Source of the DNA: Chryseobacterium potabilaquae
GTDB taxonomy: Bacteria > Bacteroidota > Bacteroidia > Flavobacteriales > Weeksellaceae
Length of the DNA: 64,000 nt
Direction of reading: 5' to 3'
Assembly: GCF_902728265.1 (NCBI RefSeq)
Contig: NZ_CACVBR010000003.1
Location: 1-64,000 of the forward strand
Both the position numbers and the translations under genes were made by a program. A model generated the notes under the pieces. The model did no database searches and was not told the origin of the DNA. It saw nothing but the letters and a program-made list of their open reading frames with translations. This document shows, in pieces, positions 18,014 through 27,585 of the stretch; positions within the stretch are counted from its first letter, which is position 1, and the number at the start of each line of letters is the position of its first letter.

Positions 18014-18051
18014 CTCTCACTGATTTTACAAAAAAATAAAACCAGTGAGAG
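18014..18051 (-). terminator. Terminator after cysS
   Basis: A 15-bp stem with one mismatch (18014-18028 with 18037-18051), core CTCTCACTG, is followed on the minus strand by TTTTTT. It lies 25 nt past the cysS stop codon. Confidence 0.85.
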
Positions 18052-18075
18052 AATATATTAGGATGTATTACTTTT

Positions 18076-19542
18076 TTAATTTAAAACGTAAGTTGTTCCT
18101 TCTCTTCCATCCTTTAATTCAATACCTTCCGCAAGGAGTTTATCTCTTATTTGGTCTGAAAGTGCAAAGTTTTTTGATTTTCTTGCCTGGTTTCTTAATT
18201 CAATCAATACTTTTAGCGTCTGATCTAATTTTTCATTGTTATTCTCCTCTATCATTTGCAATCCGAGAACATCAAAAATAAGAGCATTTAATGTTGATTT
18301 TAAATCTTCCAGGTCGATTGCTGATATCGTATCTTTTTGATCATTTAAAGCAAATATATATTTCACCGCTTCAAACAAATGAGCAATAAGAATAGGAGAA
18401 TTGAAATCATCTGCTAGGGCATCATAACATTTATTTTTCCATTCTTCAAGATTGAATGCAGACTTTTTTTCATTATCCGGAATGATTGAATTCAATACTT
18501 TCACGGCTTCCATGAGACGGATAAATCCTTTTTCACTAGCTACCATCGCATCATTAGAAATATCAAGAACACTTCTATAATGAGCTTGTAAAAAACAAAA
18601 ACGTACAATAGATGGATGAAAAGGTTTTTCAAAAAAGTTATTTTCTCCCGAAACTAATTGCATCGGCAAAATATAATTTCCGGTTGATTTACTCATTCTC
18701 TGAGAATTCATAGTGAGCATATTGGCGTGCATCCAATAGTTTACCGGAGATACCTCATTGCATGCTTTCCCTTGTGCGATCTCACATTCATGGTGAGGGA
18801 ACTTTAGGTCCATTCCACCTCCATGAATATCAAAAGTTTCTCCTAAATACTTCGTGCTCATTGCCGTACACTCTAAATGCCATCCTGGAAACCCTTCACC
18901 CCAAGGCGAATTCCATCTCATAATATGAGCCGGGGATGCTTTTTTCCAAAGTGCAAAATCTTGTGGATTCTTTTTTTCACCTTGTCCGTCCAAATCACGT
19001 GTATTAGCAAAAAGCTCCTCTATATTTCGTTTTGAAAGTTCACCATAATTCAAACCTCTTTTGTTGTATTCTAATACATCAAAATATACAGATCCATTAC
19101 TTTCATAAGCAAACCCTTTATCAATTAACTTTTGAGTCAGCTCAATTTGTTCAACGATATGTCCGGTTGCTGTCGGCTCAATATTTGGAGGCAACAAATT
19201 GAACATATCCAAAACTTTATGAAAATCAACAGTATATTTTTGGACAATTTCCATCGGCTCCAATTTCTCCAAACGCGTTTGCTTTACAAATCTATCGTTA
19301 TTTACATCTCCATCGTCTGTAAGATGCCCAGCATCGGTGATATTTCTTACATATCTCACCTTATATCCCAAATGAGTTAAGCTTCTATAAATAAAATCGA
19401 AGGAGAGAAAGGTCCTAACGTTTCCTAAATGTACATTGCTGTAAACGGTTGGCCCACAAACATACATTCCTACATTTCCTTCTAAAATGGGTTTAAAAAT
19501 TTCTTTTTCGCCTGTAAGCGAGTTATATATCTTTAGTTGCAT
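18076..19542 (-). CDS. cysS: Cysteinyl-tRNA synthetase
   Basis: CysRS charges tRNA-Cys. I start at the ATG at 19542, giving 488 residues beginning [14 protein letters not shown] as in other CysRS proteins. An upstream in-frame ATG at 19581 would add 13 unrelated residues. The class I motifs are present: the HIGH-like region [13 protein letters not shown] with the first zinc-binding Cys, [12 protein letters not shown] with the second, HHECEIAQ with the His and Glu ligands, and [10 protein letters not shown] in place of KMSKS. It is flanked by terminators and looks monocistronic. Confidence 0.96.
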   Translation of the reverse strand: MQLKIYNSLTGEKEIFKPILEGNVGMYVCGPTVYSNVHLGNVRTFLSFDFIYRSLTHLGYKVRYVRNITDAGHLTDDGDVNNDRFVKQTRLEKLEPMEIVQKYTVDFHKVLDMFNLLPPNIEPTATGHIVEQIELTQKLIDKGFAYESNGSVYFDVLEYNKRGLNYGELSKRNIEELFANTRDLDGQGEKKNPQDFALWKKASPAHIMRWNSPWGEGFPGWHLECTAMSTKYLGETFDIHGGGMDLKFPHHECEIAQGKACNEVSPVNYWMHANMLTMNSQRMSKSTGNYILPMQLVSGENNFFEKPFHPSIVRFCFLQAHYRSVLDISNDAMVASEKGFIRLMEAVKVLNSIIPDNEKKSAFNLEEWKNKCYDALADDFNSPILIAHLFEAVKYIFALNDQKDTISAIDLEDLKSTLNALIFDVLGLQMIEENNNEKLDQTLKVLIELRNQARKSKNFALSDQIRDKLLAEGIELKDGREGTTYVLN

Positions 19543-19680
19543 TGATTTAAAATTAAAAGATTTAATGATTAAAATATTCAAAAATTAGCTAAAACATATT
19601 CTATCACAACAAATAATTGTCGTGATGAAAATCTTATCTGAAACTTTTTTAAATTTTATCATTATTATTTAGAATTATAT

Positions 19681-20346
19681 TTAATCCAATTTTGCATGAC
19701 TCCCTACATAATGTAGAAACTCTTGTCTTGTAATAGGATTGGTTTTGAAAATCCCACTCAGCTCTGCAGTAATGGTTGAACTTGCTGTATCTTTAATTCC
19801 TCTACAATTTACACAAAGATGTTTTGCATCAATTATGCATGCTACATTTTTTGTACCCAATGCTTCTTTCAAAGCATTGACGATCTGCATCGTTAATCTC
19901 TCTTGAACTTGGGGCCGTTTAGCATAATAATCTACGATCCTATTAATTTTTGAGAGTCCAATTACTTCACCATTCGAAATATAAGCAACATGTGCCCTTC
20001 CAATAATTGGTAAAAAATGATGCTCACAGAAAGAATATACTGTAATATCTTTTTCAACTAACATTTGACTATACCTATATTTATTTGAAAAAGTAGAAAC
20101 TCCAGGTTTATTTTCAGGAAGAAGACCTCCAAAAATTTCATTTACATACATTTTTGCCACACGCTTGGGAGAATCTTTCAAAGAATCATCTGTCATATCC
20201 AGCCCCAACGTCTCCATAATTTCCCCAAAAAGCTGAGTTATCTTCTCTATCTTCTCTTCTGGTGATTTATCAAAAGCATCTTCCCTTATAGGCGTATGTT
20301 CTTTTCCCGTGAAAATGTCATCATCGTTATCCGTTAAATCAACCAT
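19681..20346 (-). CDS. folE: GTP cyclohydrolase I
   Basis: FolE converts GTP to dihydroneopterin triphosphate, the entry to tetrahydrofolate synthesis. The 221-residue protein has the conserved zinc and active-site segments YSFCEHHFLPIIGRAHVAYI (from about residue 105), SKINRIVDYYAKRPQVQERL and KHLCVNCRGIKDTAS. The first 30 or so residues are acidic and variable (DLTDNDDDIFTGKEH), as is common. Folate supply is relevant to the metF/metH genes downstream, but folE is separated from them by a gene of opposite orientation. Confidence 0.97.
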   Translation of the reverse strand: MVDLTDNDDDIFTGKEHTPIREDAFDKSPEEKIEKITQLFGEIMETLGLDMTDDSLKDSPKRVAKMYVNEIFGGLLPENKPGVSTFSNKYRYSQMLVEKDITVYSFCEHHFLPIIGRAHVAYISNGEVIGLSKINRIVDYYAKRPQVQERLTMQIVNALKEALGTKNVACIIDAKHLCVNCRGIKDTASSTITAELSGIFKTNPITRQEFLHYVGSHAKLD

Positions 20347-20362
20347 TTCAATTTATTTTTGA

Positions 20363-20370
20363 CAAAAATA
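20363..20370 (-). promoter_or_regulatory. -7 box of folE
   Basis: Read on the minus strand the sequence is TATTTTTG, a TAnnTTTG match 16 nt upstream of the folE start codon. Confidence 0.5.
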
Positions 20371-20639
20371 CGGATAATATCTTTTGTTATATTTCAATTT
20401 AAATTAAAAAATATTCCCTTTTCTATTCATATTCCTAAAAACAATGACCGTTATTGAAAATAGAGAGAAACGAGTATCAAAAGGAAGCTTATTGTAGAAT
20501 GGAGATGAACTTTTCATAAAAAACGAAAAAAATTATGTTAAATTCTCAATATAAATATAAAACCATGAACTGTTAGTTAAATAACAAAATAAAATCGTAA
20601 AAAACACGGCACAAATAAGAATTTTATTCATTAATCTTG

Positions 20640-20647
20640 TATATTTG
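20640..20647 (+). promoter_or_regulatory. -7 box TATATTTG of the gene at 20678
   Basis: This is a perfect TAnnTTTG match 30 nt before the ATG. No clear -33 TTTG is visible at the usual spacing. Confidence 0.5.
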
Positions 20648-20677
20648 AAATAATATAACCTTATAAAATTACAAAAC

Positions 20678-21370
20678 ATGAGAAATAGTGCTTTAATACT
20701 TCTTTTGGGAATAGGATTTTTCTCTCCAGCTCAAGTAGCAAGTTCCCCTTTTTCAATGAATAGTTTGCCAACCCCTGCATCAAATTTATTTTTAAATACA
20801 ATATCTACTGTAAAAAACAATGGTCTGTTAACCTATGATGAAATCAAGGGTTCCCCTTATTACACAAAAGAGTTTTCTTTAGCTAAAATGGCAGAAAATT
20901 TTGAATCCGCACCGGCAAGATATAACCGCTATACAGATCAGGTTGAATTTCAAAAAGGCGATAAAAATTATGCACTACCTAAAGAAGCAACATTTTCTCA
21001 TATCCTATTCTTGAACACGAAGGAGAAATTGGTTTTATTAGAAACTAAAGATGATAATGCGGGTTATTTCTTTGAGGTTGTAGGTGGTACATATTCTCTT
21101 TATAAAAAAGTAAAAACCAAATTTGTGGATATTAAAAAGGCCGCCAATTCATTTGCGGAAGATAAACCTGCTTATTTTTTAAATGTAGATCCTTTTTATT
21201 ACATACAAACAGACAAAGGTTTTATAAAAGAACCTAAAAATCAAAAAGAAATCATTGATCAAATACCTGAAAAAAGAGCTGCTTTAGAAACATTCTTTAA
21301 GTCCAATAAGATAAAATTTAATAAAGAAGAAGACTTAATAAAGTTAGTTAACTTTTTAAATCAAAAATAA
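20678..21370 (+). CDS. Secreted protein of unknown function
   Basis: The 230-residue protein has a short Sec signal peptide (LILLLGIGFFSPAQ, cleavage at about residue 19). The mature domain contains KGSPYYTKEFSLAKM, ETKDDNAGYFFEVVGGTYSL and a Lys-rich C-terminal helix ending LIKLVNFLNQK. There is no lipobox, T9SS sorting domain or membrane segment, so it is probably periplasmic. The C-terminal part, with evenly spaced Lys and hydrophobic residues (PEKRAALETFFKSNKIKFN), resembles the tail of short Bacteroidota secreted proteins often left unnamed. I cannot assign a function. It is convergent with metF and shares its terminator. Confidence 0.75.
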   Translation: MRNSALILLLGIGFFSPAQVASSPFSMNSLPTPASNLFLNTISTVKNNGLLTYDEIKGSPYYTKEFSLAKMAENFESAPARYNRYTDQVEFQKGDKNYALPKEATFSHILFLNTKEKLVLLETKDDNAGYFFEVVGGTYSLYKKVKTKFVDIKKAANSFAEDKPAYFLNVDPFYYIQTDKGFIKEPKNQKEIIDQIPEKRAALETFFKSNKIKFNKEEDLIKLVNFLNQK

Positions 21371-21460
21371 AAAAGAATAGATGAAAAATAATCCTCAATA
21401 CCTTTTAGTTTTCATCTGCTTATAAGAGGACACCCATAAATTACTCATTCATATAACATT

Positions 21461-21487
21461 AAGAGACTGGCTAACAACCAGTCTCTT
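21461..21487. terminator. Bidirectional terminator between the secreted-protein gene and metF
   Basis: AAGAGACTGG (21461-21470) pairs perfectly with 21478-21487 around a 7-nt loop. It is 15 nt past the metF stop on the minus strand and about 90 nt past the plus-strand gene, so it probably marks the end of the methionine operon. Confidence 0.85.
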
Positions 21488-21502
21488 TATAATTATTTTA
21501 AT

Positions 21503-22462
21503 TTAAAATAGTTCTCTTGCTACGTTTTTTATGTTATCGCTTTTACCCATGGAATAAAAATGTAAAACAGGGACTCCAAAATCTAATAGTTCTCGGCACT
21601 GGGCAATAGCCCATTCAACCCCAATTTGCTTTACTATATCATTATTTTTTGCTTTTTCTACTTCAGCAATCAGTTCTTCAGGCAAATCAATTTTAAATAC
21701 TTGTGGCAGAATTTTTAAATGTTTTTTTGTTGCAATCGGTTTAATTCCCGGAATAATGGGAACAGTAATCCCCATTTCTCTAGCCTTTTGAACAAACTCA
21801 ATAAATTTTTTATTATCAAAAAACATCTGTGTCACAATATAATCTGCTCCGGCATCTACTTTTTGTTTTAGCCATTTAAGATCATAATTCATGGAAGGTG
21901 CTTCCATATGTTTTTCGGGATAACCTGCAACCCCAATACAAAACTTATTATGTTCATCACAAATTTGATCTTGATTATGAAGGTACTTCCCTCTACCTAA
22001 ATCATTAATTTGATGAACCAAATCCATCGCACTGGCATGCCCTCCTTGAGTAGGCTCAAAGTACTGATGCCCTTTCATTGCATCTCCTCTCAAAGCCATT
22101 ACATTATCGATACCAAGATACATACAGTCTACCAAAAGATACTCTGTTTCATCTTTAGTAAACCCTCCACAAAGCAAATGGGGAACTGTATCTACATTAT
22201 ATTTATGCTGAATCGCTGCACAAATACCCAATGTTCCAGGACGCATTCTTGTAATTCGTCGCTCCATTAACCCATTTCCTTTATCAATATAAACATATTC
22301 TTCTCTGGAGGTCGTCACATCAATGAATGGAGGCTTGAACTCCATCAGAGGATCTATGTTTGCATACAAATCCTCAATACCAATCCCCTTTTGTGGAGGA
22401 ACGACTTCTAGAGAGAATAATGTTTTTCCATTTGCTTTTTTTATATGATCCGTAATCTTCAT
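21503..22462 (-). CDS. metF: Methylenetetrahydrofolate reductase
   Basis: MetF reduces 5,10-methylene-THF to 5-methyl-THF, the methyl donor for MetH. Starting at the ATG at 22462 gives 319 residues opening MKITDHIKKANGKTLFSLEV. An ATG at 22498 would add 12 residues that do not resemble the family. Conserved features are FSLEVVPPQKG (catalytic Glu), DVTTSREEY, ALRGD near residue 125, GADYIVTQMFFDN and PIIPGIKPI. It is the last gene of the riboswitch-headed methionine cluster, 61 bp after the metH C-part, and is followed by a terminator. Confidence 0.95.
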   Translation of the reverse strand: MKITDHIKKANGKTLFSLEVVPPQKGIGIEDLYANIDPLMEFKPPFIDVTTSREEYVYIDKGNGLMERRITRMRPGTLGICAAIQHKYNVDTVPHLLCGGFTKDETEYLLVDCMYLGIDNVMALRGDAMKGHQYFEPTQGGHASAMDLVHQINDLGRGKYLHNQDQICDEHNKFCIGVAGYPEKHMEAPSMNYDLKWLKQKVDAGADYIVTQMFFDNKKFIEFVQKAREMGITVPIIPGIKPIATKKHLKILPQVFKIDLPEELIAEVEKAKNNDIVKQIGVEWAIAQCRELLDFGVPVLHFYSMGKSDNIKNVARELF

Positions 22463-22523
22463 ATTATATCTAAATTGAATATTAAAAATTGATAGCATAA
22501 AAGCTTACAACAGTAACCTTTTC

Positions 22524-25184
22524 TTACTCTGTTAAATTTGGAGACAACCATCTTCTTGCTTCCTGAACAGTACAACCTCTCCTTTCTGCATACTCTTTGA
22601 GTTGGTCTTCTGTGATTTTTCCTAATCCAAAATATTTTGCATGGGGACTTCCCAAATAATACCCGGAAACTGACGCAGTAGGAAACATCGCTAAACTTTC
22701 TGTAAGATACACTCCAATATTTTCTTCTACTTTTAATAAATTCCAAATTGTTTTCTTTTCCAAATGGTCCGGACAAGCCGGATAGCCTGGTGCCGGACGA
22801 ATTCCCTTATATTTTTCAGCAATTAGTTCTTCATTACTTAAGGATTCCTGAACGGTATACCCCCAATATTCCGTTCTGACTTTTTTATGTAAAAATTCGG
22901 CATAAGCTTCTGCAAAACGATCGGCCAGTGCTTTTACCATAATAGCATTGTAATCATCATTGGCTTTTTCATATTTTTCAGCAAGTTCATCTGTTCCAAA
23001 ACCAGTGGTCACACAAAAAGCTCCCATATAATCTGATTTTCCTGAATATTGAGGAGCTATAAAGTCGCTTAATGCCAAATATTCTTTTCCTTTTGATCTT
23101 TGAGCTTGCTGTCTTAATGTTAAGAATCTGGCTTGCTCTTTATCCGTTTCATCAAAAATTAAAATATCGTCCGTCTCATTAGAATTTGCTTTAAAGATTC
23201 CGAAAACAGCTTTAGCTGTTAATAATTTTTCATCCAAAATTTTCTTTAAAATAACCTGAGCGTCTTTGAATAATTCTTGAGCCTGAGCTCCAACAATCTC
23301 ATCTTCTAAAATATCTGGATATTTTCCATGTAAATCCCAGCTTCTGAAAAAAGGAGACCAGTCGATGAAAGGCACCAATTCATTCAAATCCTGATTTTGA
23401 AAAACTTGTACTCCTAATTGATTAGGGATAAAAATATCTTCGTTTTCCCAATCAATTTTACATTTATTTTCTCTCGCTTCTTCAATAGAAACATATTCTT
23501 TATCAACTTGCCTGTTCAGGAATTTTTCTCTGAAATCCGAATAATCACTTTTTAAATTATCTCTATATTCTTTATTTCTATCTCCTAATAATGAGCTCAC
23601 AACATTTACCGCTCTTGAAGCATCATTCACATGGACAACCGCATTTTTATACTTTAAATCTATTTTCACGGCAGTATGCGCTTTTGAGGTTGTTGCCCCA
23701 CCGATCAATAAAGGAAAATTTAATTTCTGTCTTTCCAACTCTGAAGCAATATAGACCATCTCATCCAAACTCGGCGTAATCAATCCGCTTAATCCAATAA
23801 CATCTACCTTTTCTTCAATAGCCGTCTGGATAATTTTTTCTGCAGGAACCATTACTCCAAGATCAACAATTTCATAATTATTACACCCTAACACAACACT
23901 CACGATATTTTTACCAATATCATGAACATCGCCTTTTACGGTTGCCATCAAAATTTTTCCATTGGCAGGCTTCGCTCCATCTTTTTCAGCTTCGATGAAA
24001 GGCTGTAAATAAGCAACTGCTTTTTTCATAACCCTCGCCGATTTTACCACTTGAGGTAAAAACATTTTTCCACTTCCAAATAAATCTCCTACGACCCCCA
24101 TTCCTGCCATTAAATTATTTTCAATAACATGTAATGGTTTTTCCGCATGCCGCCTTGCTTCCTCTACATCTTCTTCAATAAAACGATCAATTCCTTTTAC
24201 CAAAGCATGTGTAATCCGCTCCTGTAAAGGTTGAGATCTCCACTCTAAATCTTCGTTTTTTTCTTTTTTGATAGATTTATGCTTTTCAGAATATTCAAGA
24301 AGCCTTTCTGTAGCGTCTTCTCTTTTATCAAGGATTACATCTTCAACTAATTCAAGAAGCTCTTTATTAATTTCATCATAAACTTCCAACATAGCCGGAT
24401 TTACAATTCCCATATTCATTCCTGCCTGAATGGCATGATATAGAAAAACCGAATGCATTGCTTCTCTCACCGTATCATTTCCTCGAAAGGAGAATGAAAC
24501 ATTACTGACTCCTCCACTCACAGATACATAGGGAAGATTTTTCCTTACCCATTTTGTGGCTTCGATAAAGTCCACCGCATTCTTTCTATGTTCCTCCATT
24601 CCCGTGGCCACAGGGAAAATATTTAAATCAAAAATAATATCTTCCGCAGGAAAGCCGAGTTGGTTAACGAGTATATCATATGATCTTTTTGAAATTTCAA
24701 TTCTACGCTCAAAATTGTCAGCTTGCCCAACCTCATCAAAAGCCATCACTATAACAGCCGCGCCATATCTTTTAATAGCTTTTGCCTGTTTAATAAACTC
24801 TTCTTCACCTCCTTTCAAACTGATAGAGTTGACCACACATTTTCCTTGAGCCACTTGAAGCCCGGCCTCCAAAATCTCCCATTTTGATGAGTCAATCATA
24901 ATGGGAATTCTCGCAATATCAGGTTCAGAAGCAATTAAGTTTAAAAACTTGGTCATAGAAGCTTTTCCATCAATCAATCCGTCATCGAAATTAACATCCA
25001 GAATCTGTGCTCCTCCTTCCACTTGATGCCGTGCAATATCTAATGCTTCAGCAAATTTTTCTTCTTTTATTAGCCTTAAAAACTTCTTTGAACCAGCCAC
25101 ATTAGTTCTTTCACCCACATTGATAAAATTACTTTCTGGTGTAACAATCAAAGGTTCAAGACCCGATAATTTTAAATATTTCAT
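22524..25184 (-). CDS. metH: Cobalamin-dependent methionine synthase, folate/B12/activation part
   Basis: This 886-residue protein carries the C-terminal three quarters of MetH. The pterin (methyl-THF) barrel starts with [13 protein letters not shown]. The B12 cap and Rossmann domains contain the lower-ligand motif [10 protein letters not shown] at about residues 416-425, and the AdoMet-dependent activation domain has [15 protein letters not shown]. It opens at LSGLEPL, exactly where the linker after the homocysteine barrel lies in full-length MetH. That barrel is made by the preceding gene (25245-26267). The two proteins together (1226 residues) are as long as a standard single-chain MetH. 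Active enzyme must need both chains. Confidence 0.95.
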   Translation of the reverse strand: MKYLKLSGLEPLIVTPESNFINVGERTNVAGSKKFLRLIKEEKFAEALDIARHQVEGGAQILDVNFDDGLIDGKASMTKFLNLIASEPDIARIPIMIDSSKWEILEAGLQVAQGKCVVNSISLKGGEEEFIKQAKAIKRYGAAVIVMAFDEVGQADNFERRIEISKRSYDILVNQLGFPAEDIIFDLNIFPVATGMEEHRKNAVDFIEATKWVRKNLPYVSVSGGVSNVSFSFRGNDTVREAMHSVFLYHAIQAGMNMGIVNPAMLEVYDEINKELLELVEDVILDKREDATERLLEYSEKHKSIKKEKNEDLEWRSQPLQERITHALVKGIDRFIEEDVEEARRHAEKPLHVIENNLMAGMGVVGDLFGSGKMFLPQVVKSARVMKKAVAYLQPFIEAEKDGAKPANGKILMATVKGDVHDIGKNIVSVVLGCNNYEIVDLGVMVPAEKIIQTAIEEKVDVIGLSGLITPSLDEMVYIASELERQKLNFPLLIGGATTSKAHTAVKIDLKYKNAVVHVNDASRAVNVVSSLLGDRNKEYRDNLKSDYSDFREKFLNRQVDKEYVSIEEARENKCKIDWENEDIFIPNQLGVQVFQNQDLNELVPFIDWSPFFRSWDLHGKYPDILEDEIVGAQAQELFKDAQVILKKILDEKLLTAKAVFGIFKANSNETDDILIFDETDKEQARFLTLRQQAQRSKGKEYLALSDFIAPQYSGKSDYMGAFCVTTGFGTDELAEKYEKANDDYNAIMVKALADRFAEAYAEFLHKKVRTEYWGYTVQESLSNEELIAEKYKGIRPAPGYPACPDHLEKKTIWNLLKVEENIGVYLTESLAMFPTASVSGYYLGSPHAKYFGLGKITEDQLKEYAERRGCTVQEARRWLSPNLTE

Positions 25185-25244
25185 TCTTTGTGTATCTTCT
25201 AAATATAAATTACCCTATACTACCCTCCTTCCAATCTTGAGAAT

Positions 25245-26267
25245 TTATATCAATTCTCTTAATTTCCTTGGTGGGTATTGTGCGACCAAATCAGCGATTG
25301 CTTTAATATGGTCCGGAGTTGTACCACAGCACCCTCCTATTATATTGATTAATCCTTTTTCTACGTACTCTTTAATTTGTCCCGCCATATCTTCAGGGGT
25401 TTCGTCATATTTTCCAAAAGCATTGGGAAGACCGGCATTTGGATAAGCCGAAATATAAAAATCTGAATGATGAGCCAACGTTTCTAAATAGGGAGTTAGT
25501 TGATTAGCTCCCAACGCACAATTAAAGCCGACACTTAATAAATTCAAATGAGAAACTGAAATTAAAAATGCCTCTGCAGTTTGTCCACTCAATGTTCTCC
25601 CAGAAGCGTCCGTAATAGTTCCTGAAACCATAATAGGAATTTTAATTCCCTTCTCCTCCTGAATTTCATCAATAGCAAACAAAGCAGCTTTTGCATTCAG
25701 GGTATCGAAAATAGTTTCTACTAATAAAATATCAGAACCTCCCTCTAGTAAGGCTTCACATTGTTGTTTATAAGCCACCCGAAGTTCCTCAAAAGTAATG
25801 GCTCTATAGCCTGGATCATTTACATCAGGGCTTAAGCTTGCCGTCCTATTTGTCGGACCAATAGAGCCCGCCACAAATCTGGGTTTATCAGGATTCACTA
25901 CTGTATATTCATCACAAACTTTTCTAGCAATTTTTGCAGATTCATAATTCAGTTCATAAACTAAATCTTCCATATGATAATCCGCCATTGCAATTGTTGT
26001 TCCCGAAAACGTATTGGTTTCAATAATATCTGCTCCTGCTTCCAAATATTTTTTGTGGACCTCTTCAATTGCTTGGGGCTGTGTCAAGGATAATAAATCA
26101 TTATTACCTTTCACAGGATATTCCCAATCTTTAAAGCGATCTCCGCGATAGTCTTCTTCTTCAAACTTATATCGCTGAAGCATTGTTCCCATTGCACCAT
26201 CAAGAATTAAGATCCTATCAGATAATGCTTTATATAATTGTTCTGAATTTGTCATTTTATTTCTCAT
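25245..26267 (-). CDS. metH: Methionine synthase homocysteine-binding subunit (MetH N-terminal part)
   Basis: The 340-residue protein is the zinc-dependent homocysteine S-methyltransferase barrel of MetH. It begins with [20 protein letters not shown], and the zinc ligands are Cys in VGFNCALGA and the pair in [11 protein letters not shown] near the C-terminus. It ends with a TAA, and a second in-frame TAG follows before the next gene 60 bp on, so the split is not a single sequencing error. Because the folate and B12 domains are encoded next door, it most likely acts as a separate subunit. A stand-alone betaine- or methylmethionine-type methyltransferase is the less likely alternative. Confidence 0.93.
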   Translation of the reverse strand: MRNKMTNSEQLYKALSDRILILDGAMGTMLQRYKFEEEDYRGDRFKDWEYPVKGNNDLLSLTQPQAIEEVHKKYLEAGADIIETNTFSGTTIAMADYHMEDLVYELNYESAKIARKVCDEYTVVNPDKPRFVAGSIGPTNRTASLSPDVNDPGYRAITFEELRVAYKQQCEALLEGGSDILLVETIFDTLNAKAALFAIDEIQEEKGIKIPIMVSGTITDASGRTLSGQTAEAFLISVSHLNLLSVGFNCALGANQLTPYLETLAHHSDFYISAYPNAGLPNAFGKYDETPEDMAGQIKEYVEKGLINIIGGCCGTTPDHIKAIADLVAQYPPRKLRELI

Positions 26268-26279
26268 TTCTACATTGAA

Positions 26280-27440
26280 TTAATCCAATGCCTGTTTTAA
26301 ATCTTCAATAATATCTTCCACATTTTCTAATCCTACAGAACAACGTACTAATCCTGCAGTAATTCCTACTTCTTCTCTTTCCTCATCTGATAATTTTGAA
26401 TGTGTTGTTGATGCAGGATGTGTAACAATCGTTCTTGTGTCACCTAAATTGGCTGAAAGTGAGCACATTTTTATTGTATTTAAGAAGTTTTTTCCCCCTT
26501 CAATTCCCCCTTTGATCTCAAATGCGACAATGTTCCCACCTAATTTCATTTGTCTTTTGGCCACCTCATAACTTGGATGGGATTTTAAAAATGGATATTT
26601 CACTAATTCTACATTCGGATGATTCTCTAAAAATTCGGCTACTTTCATTGCATTCTCACAATGTTTTTCTACCCGAATAGCTAACGTTTCCAAACTTTTC
26701 GACAACACCCAGGCATTAAAAGGAGACATTGCAGGTCCGGTATTTCTCGCAAAAAGATAAATTTCCCGAATTAGATCTTCTCTACCCACTGCTACTCCAC
26801 CTAAAACACGACCTTGACCGTCAATTAGTTTTGTTGCTGAATGAACTACAATATCTGCTCCATATTTTATGGGTTGCTGTAAATAGGGCGTTGCAAAGCA
26901 ATTATCAACTATGAAAATAAGATTATGTTTTTTTGCAATTTGTCCGAAAAATTCTAAATCTAAAACCTCAATTGCTGGATTAGTTGGTGTTTCCAGATAT
27001 AAAATTTTTGTATTTGGACGAATATAACTTTCCACATTGTTAGCATTTTCAGCTTTAAAATAAGAGGTCTCAATATTCCATTTAGGAAAATATTTAGTGA
27101 ACAATGTATGCGTGGATCCAAAAACGGATTGGCAACTTACAATATGATCTCCGGCATTTAATAATGCTGCAAATGTTGAATAGATTGCTGCCATTCCTGT
27201 GGCAAAAGCATAACCAGACTCAGCACCTTCCATTCGGACAATTTTATCCGTGAATTCCGTGACATTAGGATTTGAAAAACGACTATAAAGATTTTTAGCT
27301 TTTTCTTCTGCGAAACTAGCCCTCATATCCTCTGCATCCTGAAAAATAAAACTAGAGGTAAGATACAAAGGGGTTGAATGCTCATCAAACTGTGATCTTT
27401 CAGTTTGTGTTCTTATAGCAAAGGTTTCAAAGTTTTCCAT
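26280..27440 (-). CDS. metZ: O-acyl(acetyl/succinyl)homoserine sulfhydrylase, Cys/Met metabolism PLP enzyme
   Basis: This 386-residue PLP-dependent gamma-type enzyme would make homocysteine directly from an O-acylhomoserine and sulfide. Motifs are YLTSSFIFQDAEDM, SRFSNPNV, ATGMAAIYSTFAALL, YLETPTNPAIEVLDL, VDNCFATPYLQQP and the PLP-lysine site HSATKLIDGQGRVLGG at about residue 200. The family also includes cystathionine gamma-synthase and methionine gamma-lyase. I prefer the sulfhydrylase because metX is in the same cluster and no cystathionine beta-lyase gene is near. The acyl preference cannot be read from the sequence. It lies 12 bp upstream of the metH N-part. Confidence 0.88.
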   Translation of the reverse strand: MENFETFAIRTQTERSQFDEHSTPLYLTSSFIFQDAEDMRASFAEEKAKNLYSRFSNPNVTEFTDKIVRMEGAESGYAFATGMAAIYSTFAALLNAGDHIVSCQSVFGSTHTLFTKYFPKWNIETSYFKAENANNVESYIRPNTKILYLETPTNPAIEVLDLEFFGQIAKKHNLIFIVDNCFATPYLQQPIKYGADIVVHSATKLIDGQGRVLGGVAVGREDLIREIYLFARNTGPAMSPFNAWVLSKSLETLAIRVEKHCENAMKVAEFLENHPNVELVKYPFLKSHPSYEVAKRQMKLGGNIVAFEIKGGIEGGKNFLNTIKMCSLSANLGDTRTIVTHPASTTHSKLSDEEREEVGITAGLVRCSVGLENVEDIIEDLKQALD

Positions 27441-27451
27441 AAAAATTTAAT

Positions 27452-27576
27452 TTACCAATTTAAAAGTGTAAAAAATGTAACAATCAGATTCTTCATTCCA
27501 CTTCGTTTCATTCAAAATGACAAAAGTTGAAATAATTGGTAAACTGCTACATTATTATATTGCTACATTATATTAT
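27452..27576. repeat. Cluster of short repeats inside the methionine gene cluster
   Basis: In the 145-bp gap between metZ and the homoserine dehydrogenase gene, TTACCAATT (27452-27460) and its perfect complement (27534-27542) enclose a segment. On the minus strand that segment contains GAATGAAACGAAGTGGAATG (two GAATGAA-like units). A 16-nt near-tandem pair follows at 27545-27560 and 27561-27576, each starting TGCTACATTA. The middle segment looks like a dispersed intergenic repeat, but copy number elsewhere cannot be judged from this window. Confidence 0.5.
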
Positions 27577-27585
27577 TAGATTAAT

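Larger units (their letters stand above)
20347..20677. other. 331-bp intergenic region between folE and a divergent secreted-protein gene
   Basis: This divergent interval holds the two -7 boxes listed separately. Between them the DNA is very A/T-rich, and I see no gene longer than a 17-codon frame at 20442, no hairpin and no repeat. Confidence 0.6.

Noticed and set aside
22524-26267. metH as a single gene broken by a frameshift or nonsense error
   Set aside because: The two parts are in the same frame but separated by two stop codons and 60 bp. The C-part has its own ATG, and the break falls on a domain linker, so a natural split is more likely.
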